15,472 nucleotides of DNA, taken from NCBI GenBank assembly GCA_043818215.1, contig JBDRGC010000083.1, positions 1-15,472 of the forward strand, given 5' to 3'. Shown here piece by piece: positions 6,425-13,200 of the stretch. The position numbers and the translations under genes are program-made. A model generated the notes under the pieces. That model was given only the letters and a program-made list of their open reading frames with translations. It had not been told where the DNA came from and searched no databases. Source of the DNA: JBDRGC01 sp043818215. GTDB taxonomy: Bacteria > Chloroflexota > Anaerolineae > Anaerolineales > UBA11858. Numbering within the stretch: the first letter of the stretch is position 1; the number at the start of each line of letters is the position of its first letter.

Positions 6425-6512
6425 CGAAACATAAGAGAGCAGATTTGCTCATTTGATTTTCTTACCTCAGACGTATCGCTGGATACGCTCTCCGAATACG
6501 AGGAAGGTTGAC

Positions 6513-7400
6513 ATGGAAACACAAATTGGTACATTTGCAGTTAAGAAAGGTTTAGCCCAAATGTTGAAGGGCGGGGTGATCATGGACGTGGTGACCCCCG
6601 AACACGCCCGCATTGCCGAAGACGCTGGCGCAGTGGCCGTGATGGCCCTGGAGCGCGTCCCTGCCGATATCCGCGCCGACGGCGGCGTGGCCCGTATGAG
6701 CGATCCGGGCTTGATCGCCAGGATTATGGAAACCGTATCCATCCCCGTGATGGCGAAGGTGCGTATTGGGCACTTCGTCGAGGCTCAGATTCTGGAAGCT
6801 CTGGGCGTAGATTATATCGATGAATCCGAGGTGCTTACACCTGCCGACGAAGCACATCATATCAACAAACATGATTTCAAGATTCCCTTTGTGTGTGGCT
6901 GCCGCAACCTCGGCGAAGCTTTGCGTCGCATTGGTGAAGGTGCGGCCATGATCCGCACCAAAGGCGAGGCCGGCACCGGTGACGTGATCGAAGCTGTGCG
7001 CCACGCCCGGGCTGTATTTGGCGAAATCCGCCGCTTACACAACATGCCCGACGAAGAACTGATGGCTTTCGCAAAAAATATCGGCGCGCCCTACGAACTG
7101 GTCAAAGAAGTCAAAGACTTGGGCCACTTGCCGGTAGTCAATTTCGCCGCTGGCGGCATTGCCACACCAGCCGATGCAGCCCTGATGATGCAGCTAGGAG
7201 TGGACGGTGTTTTCGTTGGCTCCGGCATCTTCAAATCTGGCAACCCCGCCAAACGAGCCGATGCTATTGTCAAAGCTACCACTCACTTCAACGATCCCCG
7301 CATCCTGGCCGAGATCAGCCGTGACCTGGGTGAGCCAATGGTCGGACAGCAGGTCACTGACATTCCTGAGTCTGAGCTGATTGCTGGAAGAGGCTGGTAA
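6513..7400 (+). CDS. pdxS: Pyridoxal 5'-phosphate synthase, lyase subunit PdxS
   Basis: PdxS condenses ribose 5-phosphate, glyceraldehyde 3-phosphate and ammonia (delivered by PdxT) to make PLP in the DXP-independent B6 route. The 295-residue protein has the normal length. Visible marks are GGVIMDVVTPEHARIAEDAGA (residues 20-40), ALERVPADIRADGGVARM (45-62), VMAKVRIGHFVEAQILE with the substrate-binding lysine (79-95), DESEVLTPAD, VCGCRNLGEALRRI, MIRTKGEAGTG with the second catalytic lysine, and the C-terminal FAAGGIATPADAALMM and FVGSGIFKS phosphate-binding strands. ATG 6513 has AGGAAGG about 5 bases upstream; the frame upstream of it is leader. pdxT follows after 97 bp occupied by a perfect inverted repeat. 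Confidence 0.98.
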   Translation: METQIGTFAVKKGLAQMLKGGVIMDVVTPEHARIAEDAGAVAVMALERVPADIRADGGVARMSDPGLIARIMETVSIPVMAKVRIGHFVEAQILEALGVDYIDESEVLTPADEAHHINKHDFKIPFVCGCRNLGEALRRIGEGAAMIRTKGEAGTGDVIEAVRHARAVFGEIRRLHNMPDEELMAFAKNIGAPYELVKEVKDLGHLPVVNFAAGGIATPADAALMMQLGVDGVFVGSGIFKSGNPAKRADAIVKATTHFNDPRILAEISRDLGEPMVGQQVTDIPESELIAGRGW

Positions 7401-7403
7401 TGA

Positions 7404-7479
7404 CAGTATTCAGTATTCAGTGTTCAGTTGCCAGCCAGTTCAATTAAAAAAACTACTGAACACTGAATACTGAATACTG
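7404..7479. repeat. Perfect 25-bp inverted repeat between pdxS and pdxT
   Basis: The left arm 7404-7428 (CAGTATT repeated, then CAGTGTTCAGT) and right arm 7455-7479 are exact reverse complements with a 26-base loop containing an A-run. It starts three bases after the pdxS stop. The RNA would form a very stable intercistronic hairpin. The same TTCAGTA/GTTCAGT words lie upstream of dnaG. Confidence 0.95.
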
Positions 7480-7497
7480 AAAACTAAAAACTGGAAC

Positions 7498-8091
7498 ATG
7501 AAAATCGGTGTATTAGCATTACAAGGAGATTTCGCCGAGCACATCACCATTCTGCGGCGCATCGGCGTCGAGGCCGTGGAAGTGCGCTTGCCGGAGAAAC
7601 TGGCAGACCTCGATGGGTTGATCATCCCTGGCGGAGAATCAACCACCATCGGCAAGCTGGCAACCTACTTCGAGATGATGGAACCGCTGCGTGAATTCGG
7701 GCGGAAGAAGGCCATCTGGGGAACTTGCGCCGGGGCGATCTTCCTCTCCAAAGATGCCCGGCGTGACCAGCCTCTGCTGGAATTGATGAATATCACCGTG
7801 GAGCGGAACGCCTTCGGGCGTCAGGTGGACAGCTTCGAGGTCGATATAGATATCCCCGCCCTCCAGCAGGTAGATGCCGCAGGTTCTCCCTACCACGCGG
7901 TTTTCATCCGCGCCCCGTTGATCGAATCCATTAGCGGAAAAGCCGAAACCCTGGCAGCCCTCCCGGATGGCCGTATCGTGGCTGCTCAAGAGGAACACTG
8001 GCTGGCAACTGTGTTCCACCCCGAATTGACAGATGACGACCGTTTTCACAGATATTTTCTCACTCTAGTACAAGCTGCTCAAAAGCCATGA
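7498..8091 (+). CDS. pdxT: Pyridoxal 5'-phosphate synthase, glutaminase subunit PdxT
   Basis: PdxT is the glutamine amidotransferase that docks on PdxS and channels ammonia into PLP synthesis. The 197-residue protein has the normal length and the class I triad: Cys77 in GTCAGA (75-80), and His174 and Glu176 in VFHPELTDD (172-180). Also visible are the N-terminal GVLALQGDFAEH (4-15), the oxyanion strand PGGESTTIGKL (44-54), RNAFGRQ (103-109), and FIRAP (136-140) before a region that contacts PdxS. ATG 7498 follows repeat sequence directly, and only a weak GGA precedes it, so translation may depend on the upstream hairpin context. The stop overlaps the start of the next gene in an ATGA motif. 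Confidence 0.97.
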   Translation: MKIGVLALQGDFAEHITILRRIGVEAVEVRLPEKLADLDGLIIPGGESTTIGKLATYFEMMEPLREFGRKKAIWGTCAGAIFLSKDARRDQPLLELMNITVERNAFGRQVDSFEVDIDIPALQQVDAAGSPYHAVFIRAPLIESISGKAETLAALPDGRIVAAQEEHWLATVFHPELTDDDRFHRYFLTLVQAAQKP

Positions 8092-9020
8092 TCCGTCCCT
8101 TCGACTTACGCGACCTGCCAACTCTGCGTCGTTACCATGGCCAGGGATTGTGCCTTGATAGTACATTGCTGGCAACCCGCGGGCAGGTGTTGATTCAAGG
8201 AGTGCTGTTATCTTATCTCTCGCCAGCTACCGGCATATTCACATGGATGTGCTTCGAAAACCGGGATGAGCACCCCCTCATGGGGCAGATCACTCATTCA
8301 GCAGATTCCCCCTTTGCGCGCATAGCGTTTCTGGCCCCGGAAAGCGCGCTAGAATCCCCACAAATCCAGGAATTGCTGGAAGGCCTTGTTCAACAAGCTG
8401 GTATGCGCGGCGCTTTCAACCTGTTGGCAGAAATCGACGAGCGTTCGGTCGCATTCGAAGCTCTCCGCAAAGCTGGATTTTCTATCTATGCCCGGCAACG
8501 CATCTGGAGGCTACTGGATAATGCTCATCAGCCAGACACCGAGATTTACTGGAAGACGGCGGAGAGCCAAGATACTTTTGCAGTGCAGTCCTTATGCAAT
8601 AACGTGGTTCCCGGCCTGGTGCAGCAAATAGAACCACACTCGACTGATCAATTGCATGGGCTGGTATGCTACAAAAACGGTACATTGATTGGATATATAT
8701 ATCTGAAATACGGCCACCGCGGGATATGGGCACAACCAATCATCCACCCTGACGTGGAGAATATCGATATTCATCTAAACGAGATGATCCGCAGCATCCC
8801 TGACCGGCGTTCGCGCCCGCTGTATATTTGCGTGCGCTCTTATCAGTCCTGGTTGGAATCAGCCCTTGGGGACCTGGGTGCGCAATCCAGCCCGCTGCAA
8901 GCTGTAATGGTTAAACGGCTGGCAATCCATTACAAAGCAGCACGGTCTTTTGCTCTTCCTAAGCTCAAAGTGCAGCCGGAGGCTTCTGCTCCCGTCGCAC
9001 AGTCAAAGCGCAACTCTTAA
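8088..9020 (+). CDS. Putative GNAT-like protein (possible double acetyltransferase fold)
   Basis: This 310-residue soluble protein has an N-terminal IRPFDLRDLPTLRRY start typical of GNAT-fold acetyltransferases and a second, similar pattern in the C-terminal half: a helix-rich FAVQSLCNNVVPGL, strands VCYKNGTLIGYIYLKYG (about 194-210), and RPLYICVRSYQSWLESALGDLG near residues 255-285. The spacing suggests two GNAT-like halves, the first ending around residue 145 with EALRKAGFSIYARQRIW. A clear acetyl-CoA loop (Q/RxxGxG/A) is not seen, so at least one half may be inactive. The ATG lies inside the pdxT stop (ATGA), so translation is coupled. The R3H ATPase gene begins 14 bp after its stop. Its substrate is unknown; coupling to pdxT may simply reflect operon packing. 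Confidence 0.6.
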   Translation: MIRPFDLRDLPTLRRYHGQGLCLDSTLLATRGQVLIQGVLLSYLSPATGIFTWMCFENRDEHPLMGQITHSADSPFARIAFLAPESALESPQIQELLEGLVQQAGMRGAFNLLAEIDERSVAFEALRKAGFSIYARQRIWRLLDNAHQPDTEIYWKTAESQDTFAVQSLCNNVVPGLVQQIEPHSTDQLHGLVCYKNGTLIGYIYLKYGHRGIWAQPIIHPDVENIDIHLNEMIRSIPDRRSRPLYICVRSYQSWLESALGDLGAQSSPLQAVMVKRLAIHYKAARSFALPKLKVQPEASAPVAQSKRNS

Positions 9021-9034
9021 CCTCTCTCAAAAAC

Positions 9035-10627
9035 ATGACACAACAACGAATCACAGACGATTTAGATGCCCTCCTGGGCATTTTGCCTCCTAAAATTGCA
9101 CAGTCCGTCACCGCGGTCAACGATAGCAGCAACCTGCTGGAAGTCATCCTCGATTTGGGACGTGTGCCCACAGCCCGCTTTCTGAAAGGGGAATCAGCGC
9201 TTGGCGAAAAGGAGATCACCCGCGCCGAGATTGACCACGTGGCTGAACGCATAGGCACATTCGACACCGATAATCGCGCCGGACTGGAACGCACCCTGCA
9301 CCGTATTGCTGCCATTCGCAACCGGCGAGGCGATGTCGTAGGGTTGACCTGCCGCGTGGGGCGAGCGGTTTACGGCACAACCGATATTATCAAAGACCTG
9401 ATCGAAAGCGGCAAAAGCCTGCTCCTGCTGGGACGTCCCGGCGTGGGGAAAACGACGATGCTGCGCGAAGCAGCCCGCATTTTAGCCGACACCAAGCGAG
9501 TGGTGATCGTCGACACCTCCAACGAGATCGGCGGCGACGGCGACGTGCCTCACCCCGCAGTTGGCCGCGCCCGCCGGATGCAGGTTTCCACCCCCTCACA
9601 GCAGCACGAGGTGATGATCGAGGCCGTGGAAAACCACAATCCCGAAGTGATCGTGATCGACGAGATTGGGCGCGAGCTGGAGGCGGCTGCCGCCCGCACG
9701 ATTGCCGAGCGCGGCGTGCAACTTATCGGCACGGCCCACGGCAACACGCTGGAAAACCTGCTGCTCAATCCCACTCTATCTGATTTGGTGGGCGGCATCG
9801 AGTCCGTCACCCTGTCGGATGAGGAAGCCCGCCGCCGCGGCACGCAGAAGACCGTGCTCGAACGCCGCTCTCCCCCGACCTTCGATGTGCTGATCGAAAT
9901 CCAGACCCGCGACCAGCTGGCGGTTCACACCGATGTGGCCGGGGCGGTGGATGTATTGCTACGCGGCAACCCTCTGCCCCCTGAGATTCGCTCCCGAGAT
10001 GAGGATGGCGAAATTCGCATCGAGAAGGCCAGCCAACCAGCCGGAGTCCGCCGTGATCCCCAGGGGTTACGCCGCCCCGGCGATAAACCCGCCTGGGAGA
10101 GCGAATCCAAAGATGCGGAACATCCCCCCATGCGAGAGTCGCTCCGCCGCAAGAAAGATTACGAAGTCATTCGTATCTTTCCTTATGGGGTGGCCCGCAA
10201 CCGGTTGATCCAGGCAGCCAAACGGCTTAGTGTCCCCATCATCATCGAGAAAGATACCAGCGAGGCTCAGGTTGTGGTCACGCTGCGGACGCATTTCCGC
10301 AAGCGGCAGCGCACCATTGTGGATGCGGAGAACCGCGGCACGCCCGTTTATGTGCTGCGCTCGAACACCATCATCCAGATGGAGAGTTTTCTGGAAGGGT
10401 TGTTCAACCTGACCCCCGCGGAGCCGAGAGTCCAAAGCGAGGAGGAATCCATGCGGCAGACCCAAGGCGCTATCGAAACGGTGCTCAACGGCGAGCGCTG
10501 GGTAGAGCTGTCGCCAGCATCATCGTATATTCGGCGCTTGCAGCACCAAATGGCCCGTCAATCGAATCTGCACTCGTATTCTTACGGGAAAGAGCCGAAT
10601 AGACGGGTGCGGATTTATAGGGAATAG
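9035..10627 (+). CDS. AAA+ ATPase with C-terminal R3H domain (Ycf45/SpoIIIAA-like)
   Basis: This 530-residue protein joins an N-terminal region, a central AAA ATPase related to plastid/cyanobacterial Ycf45 and to SpoIIIAA, and a C-terminal single-strand nucleic-acid-binding R3H domain. Seen directly: Walker A GRPGVGKTT (133-141), DTSNEIGGDGDVPHPA (160-175), Walker B EVIVIDEIG (204-212), ERGVQLIGTAHGNTLENL with a sensor-type histidine (about 225-242), a charged low-complexity linker (about 320-370), a KDYEVIRIFPYGVARN module, and R3H residues Arg500 and His504 near the end. It is probably a cytoplasmic nucleic-acid-linked ATPase; no cellular role is established for this family to my knowledge. 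ATG 9035 has no good ribosome site (AAAAAC precedes it), but the protein alignment supports it. Thymidylate kinase follows across a long repeat hairpin. Confidence 0.85.
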   Translation: MTQQRITDDLDALLGILPPKIAQSVTAVNDSSNLLEVILDLGRVPTARFLKGESALGEKEITRAEIDHVAERIGTFDTDNRAGLERTLHRIAAIRNRRGDVVGLTCRVGRAVYGTTDIIKDLIESGKSLLLLGRPGVGKTTMLREAARILADTKRVVIVDTSNEIGGDGDVPHPAVGRARRMQVSTPSQQHEVMIEAVENHNPEVIVIDEIGRELEAAAARTIAERGVQLIGTAHGNTLENLLLNPTLSDLVGGIESVTLSDEEARRRGTQKTVLERRSPPTFDVLIEIQTRDQLAVHTDVAGAVDVLLRGNPLPPEIRSRDEDGEIRIEKASQPAGVRRDPQGLRRPGDKPAWESESKDAEHPPMRESLRRKKDYEVIRIFPYGVARNRLIQAAKRLSVPIIIEKDTSEAQVVVTLRTHFRKRQRTIVDAENRGTPVYVLRSNTIIQMESFLEGLFNLTPAEPRVQSEEESMRQTQGAIETVLNGERWVELSPASSYIRRLQHQMARQSNLHSYSYGKEPNRRVRIYRE

Positions 10628-10815
10628 AGATTGGAGATTAGGGATTGGAGATTAGGGATTGGAGATTAGGGATTGGAGATTAGAGATTGGAGATTGGAGA
10701 GTCGTAAACTTTCACGACTCTCCGCTCTCCAATCTCCGCTCTCCAATCTCCGCTCTCCAATCTCCGCTCTCCAATCTCCGCTCTCCAATCTCCCTCTCCA
10801 ATCTCCAATCTCCTC
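10626..10815. repeat. Long 14-bp-phased inverted repeat between R3H ATPase and tmk
   Basis: The left arm is a tandem of ATTAGGGATTGGAG-type units starting with the ATPase stop codon. The right arm is a tandem of CTCCAATCTCCGCT units reaching to within two bases of the tmk ATG. They meet at a perfect 10-bp stem GGAGAGTCGT (10696-10705) and ACGACTCTCC (10714-10723) with an 8-base loop. Both arms have a 14-base period and stay in register, about 11 of 14 positions pairing per unit. It occupies the whole junction and the place where a ribosome site would be. Confidence 0.93.
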
Positions 10816-10816
10816 T

Positions 10817-11434
10817 ATGTTCATCACCTTGGAAGGCCCTGAGGGCAGCGGGAAGACCAGTCATGTACCCCTTTTGAGAGATTATCTTCTCGAAACCGGG
10901 CACACAGTTTTCTGCACCCGCGAACCGGGGGGGACATCCATTGGAGATCAAGTGCGTGAGATTCTGCTGGCTAATAGAAATACCGAAATGCACCCCCGGA
11001 CGGAAATTTTGTTATTTCAGGCTTCGCGTGCTCAACTTGTAGAGCAGGTCATATTACCGCGCTTGGACAGGGGCGAGGTGGTGCTTTGCGACCGCTACGC
11101 CGACTCGACGATTGCCTACCAGGGTTACGGACACAGGGTCGATTTGAAGCAGTTGCGAGCCATAGTCGATTTCGCCACCGGGGGGCTGAAACCTGATTTA
11201 TCTCTGCTGTTAGATGTAGATGTGGAAGTGGGACTCAAACGCCGGCAAAAAGATGGGGACGTCAACCGGCTGGATGCCCTCGCCCTCGAATTTCACCGCC
11301 GAGTGCGGGCCGGATACCACGAATTGGCCAAAGCCGAACCCGACCGTTGGGTAGTGATCGATGCCAATCAATCATTTGAGCAGGTTCAGAGGGATTTGCG
11401 AAGCACTATTTTGGCAAGACTGTGTGGGGGTTAA
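10817..11434 (+). CDS. tmk: Thymidylate kinase
   Basis: Thymidylate kinase phosphorylates dTMP to dTDP with ATP for DNA synthesis. The 205-residue length is typical. Visible are the P-loop EGPEGSGKTS (6-15), the dTMP-binding TREPGGTSIGDQVRE (34-48), FQASRAQLVEQVI (67-79), the DRYADSTIAYQGYG motif (92-105), LLLDVDVEVGLKRRQKDGDVNRLD with the lid arginines (about 140-163), and FHRRVRAGYHELA. ATG 10817 is fixed by the family's MFITLEGPEG beginning; no Shine-Dalgarno is present because repeat DNA (TCTCCTCT) precedes it. The gene ends against another repeat block and converges on the sigma factor gene. Confidence 0.97.
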   Translation: MFITLEGPEGSGKTSHVPLLRDYLLETGHTVFCTREPGGTSIGDQVREILLANRNTEMHPRTEILLFQASRAQLVEQVILPRLDRGEVVLCDRYADSTIAYQGYGHRVDLKQLRAIVDFATGGLKPDLSLLLDVDVEVGLKRRQKDGDVNRLDALALEFHRRVRAGYHELAKAEPDRWVVIDANQSFEQVQRDLRSTILARLCGG

Positions 11435-11539
11435 GGATTGGGGATTGGAGGTTGGGGATTGGAGATTGGAGATTGGGGATTGGGGATTGGGGGCTGCCTC
11501 ATGCCTCATGCCTCACGTTTCACGCATCACGTTTCACGG
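11435..11539. repeat. GGGATTGG tandem and CATGCCTCACGTTTCAC words
   Basis: Positions 11435-11493 are a one-directional tandem of GGGATTGG and GGAGATTGG beginning the base after the tmk stop. Positions 11496-11539 are GCCTCATGCCTCATG, then two CACGTTTCACG words around a CATCACG. Unlike other junctions, no inverted partner of the ATTGG tandem is present here. Confidence 0.85.
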
Positions 11540-11580
11540 TGCATTTGTCATTCCCGGGGGGTTTTTGCGCTGCTACTGCC
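11536..11580. repeat. Dispersed repeat, copy 2, at the sigma factor 3' end
   Basis: This is the second copy of the element at 6233-6274: 23 identical bases (11536-11558), a G/T-rich spacer, and GCTACTGCC (11572-11580) whose last base is the first base of the sigma factor stop codon complement. On the minus strand it immediately follows the sigma gene and may form part of its 3' end. Confidence 0.7.
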
Positions 11581-13190
11581 TAACTTCGCAGATATTCCTT
11601 CAGATGGCGGCTGTGAGTAGGGTGGCGTAACTTGCGGAGAGCCATAGATTCGATTTGGCGGATGCGCTCCCTGGTGACATCGAAATACTTGCCGACCTCC
11701 TCCAAAGTGTGATCTTTGCCATCCAGTAGACCGAAGCGCAGTTCCAATACCTGACGCTCACGATCCGAGAGTACCGCCAGGGCGTTTTTGACCTGCTCGC
11801 ACAGGATTTCACGGGCCACAGCGTCCATAGGTTGAAGCGCATCCTCATCCTTGATGAAATCACTCAATTGATTGTTGTCCTCGTTGCCTACCGGGCTGTC
11901 CAACGATAGGGGTTCTTCAGACGCGCACAGGAAGCTGGTCACACGAGACACTGCCTGCCTCAGACAACGCTGCATATCTTGGGGCAGGGGTTTCTTTTCC
12001 TCACGCAGACGCAGAATGATCTGCCTATCTTTATCTTTTATGAAATTGGTCTGCAGGGCGATCTCCTCATGGGTCGGGTTGCGGCCCAAGTCCTGGGTTA
12101 GCTCGCGCTGGATACGCAGCAGGCGGTTGATGGCCTCGAAAACATGTACGGGGATGCGGATCGTGCGCGCCTGGTCGGCGATGGAGCGGCTGATGGACTG
12201 GCGGATCCACCAGGTAGCGTAAGTGCTGAACTTGTACCCGCGAGTGGGGTCGAACTTGGACACGGCCCGTAGCAGCCCCACATTTCCTTCTTGAATCAAA
12301 TCCAGGAAGGCGTTTCCCCGTCCCGCGTAACGCTTGGCAACGCTGACCACCAGGCGCAGGTTGGCGCGGATGATGGCGTTATGCGCCTCGGAAGATAGGC
12401 AGCGGAGGTGCTGCATATCGAGCCTCAATTCATCATCAGATGGCAGGTAGTGCGAGAAGGTGCGCCCCGTGGGCAGCTTATTGCGTTTCTCTATATATAT
12501 TCTCATGCGCTCTGCAGTCGAGTCGGGCAATGCGTAAAAAGAAATAAAAACCGTAAAAGCGCTGCGGGCCACATCGTCCCAGAAAGGGTCCTTACCCCAC
12601 AGCCCATTGTCCAGGTAAGCTCGCAGATAAGATGGCTTAGTACATTCCCAGGTCTGACGAAGCATACGGGCTTCAGAGAGCATCGGAAGCAAATCGGGGC
12701 GCGCATACTTCAGCCGGTGGGTATCCTCCCTCACCCGGCGCCAGGCGGCAGCCAGCTCTACAAACAAGGCGCGGAATACGCTGCTGGGCGGAGACATCCC
12801 CCGTTTGGCAATGGGGTGCTGGCGGCCAATGATGTCTAACCGGCGCATGGCAGCTATGCGGGCCGACAGCCAGAATTCGTGATTGACCTCCAGTAGATCT
12901 ATCTCGCCGATATCTTTGAGATACAGCTGGATAGGGTCGTTACTTGACGCCGCCAGAATTTTCGCCACAGTCAGCACATCGTCGCGGGAAGCGTTTTGGG
13001 CGTCTGCTTCGATTTCGCGGTTTTCTTGCGGGTTGTCATCCAAGTCCTCGGCCAGAGATGCCTCAACAATCGAAGTGATCACCCCACCAACGTCGTTCTC
13101 AGGGGGACTATCCTCGGCGGCAGCAGGCGCATCTCCCACGGCATCAAGGAACAATGTCTTCAACAAGCGGGTGGCGTCAGATTGTGTCAC
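11580..13190 (-). CDS. rpoD: RNA polymerase sigma-70 factor, primary (RpoD/SigA) type
   Basis: This is a 536-residue group-1-like sigma factor, which directs RNA polymerase to vegetative promoters. With the GTG start, an acidic N-terminus (1-80) is followed by region 1.2 SNDPIQLYLKDIGEIDLLE (83-101), a non-conserved insertion (about 118-265), region 2 with NLRLVVSVAKRYAGRG (277-292), LDLIQEGNVGLLRAV and the -10-recognition helix YATWWIRQSISRSIADQA (324-341), region 3 RIPVHVFEAINRL, and region 4 with LSDRERQVLELRFGL (474-488) and TLEEVGKYFDVTRERIRQIE (495-514). GTG 13190 is chosen because it lies 10 bases after the dnaG stop and avoids an 86-base overlap; no strong ribosome site is seen, so coupling to dnaG is likely. 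Its promoter preferences fit the TTG/TATAAT boxes noted in the window. The dnaG-rpoD order is the classic macromolecular-synthesis arrangement. Confidence 0.92.
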   Translation of the reverse strand: MTQSDATRLLKTLFLDAVGDAPAAAEDSPPENDVGGVITSIVEASLAEDLDDNPQENREIEADAQNASRDDVLTVAKILAASSNDPIQLYLKDIGEIDLLEVNHEFWLSARIAAMRRLDIIGRQHPIAKRGMSPPSSVFRALFVELAAAWRRVREDTHRLKYARPDLLPMLSEARMLRQTWECTKPSYLRAYLDNGLWGKDPFWDDVARSAFTVFISFYALPDSTAERMRIYIEKRNKLPTGRTFSHYLPSDDELRLDMQHLRCLSSEAHNAIIRANLRLVVSVAKRYAGRGNAFLDLIQEGNVGLLRAVSKFDPTRGYKFSTYATWWIRQSISRSIADQARTIRIPVHVFEAINRLLRIQRELTQDLGRNPTHEEIALQTNFIKDKDRQIILRLREEKKPLPQDMQRCLRQAVSRVTSFLCASEEPLSLDSPVGNEDNNQLSDFIKDEDALQPMDAVAREILCEQVKNALAVLSDRERQVLELRFGLLDGKDHTLEEVGKYFDVTRERIRQIESMALRKLRHPTHSRHLKEYLRS

Positions 13191-13200
13191 GGAGAATTCT

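Larger units (their letters stand above)
5982..6512. other. Divergent regulatory region between malic enzyme and pdxS
   Basis: This 531-bp space has no convincing gene; the short frames in it have no recognisable features. From left to right it holds the malic enzyme leader (5982-6103), a hairpin (6050-6096), the malic enzyme promoter (6110-6138), about 90 bp with no recognised element, a dispersed repeat (6233-6274), a purine-rich stretch (6280-6310), the pdxS promoter (6396-6424) and the pdxS leader. The pdxS leader contains a 6-bp hairpin CGTATC-GCTG-GATACG (6472-6487) just upstream of its ribosome site. Confidence 0.7.

Noticed and set aside
6124..6534. Minus-strand frame of 136 residues upstream of pdxS
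   Set aside because: It crosses the pdxS promoter, start and a dispersed repeat, and its composition is not protein-like.
10626..10815. CRISPR-like periodic array
   Set aside because: The period is 14 bases with no unique spacers, the unit flips orientation at a central hairpin, and no cas genes are nearby.
10673..10816. N-terminal extension of thymidylate kinase
   Set aside because: The extension is repeat-encoded (SPLSNLRSPIS type) and the family begins at MFITLEGPEG.
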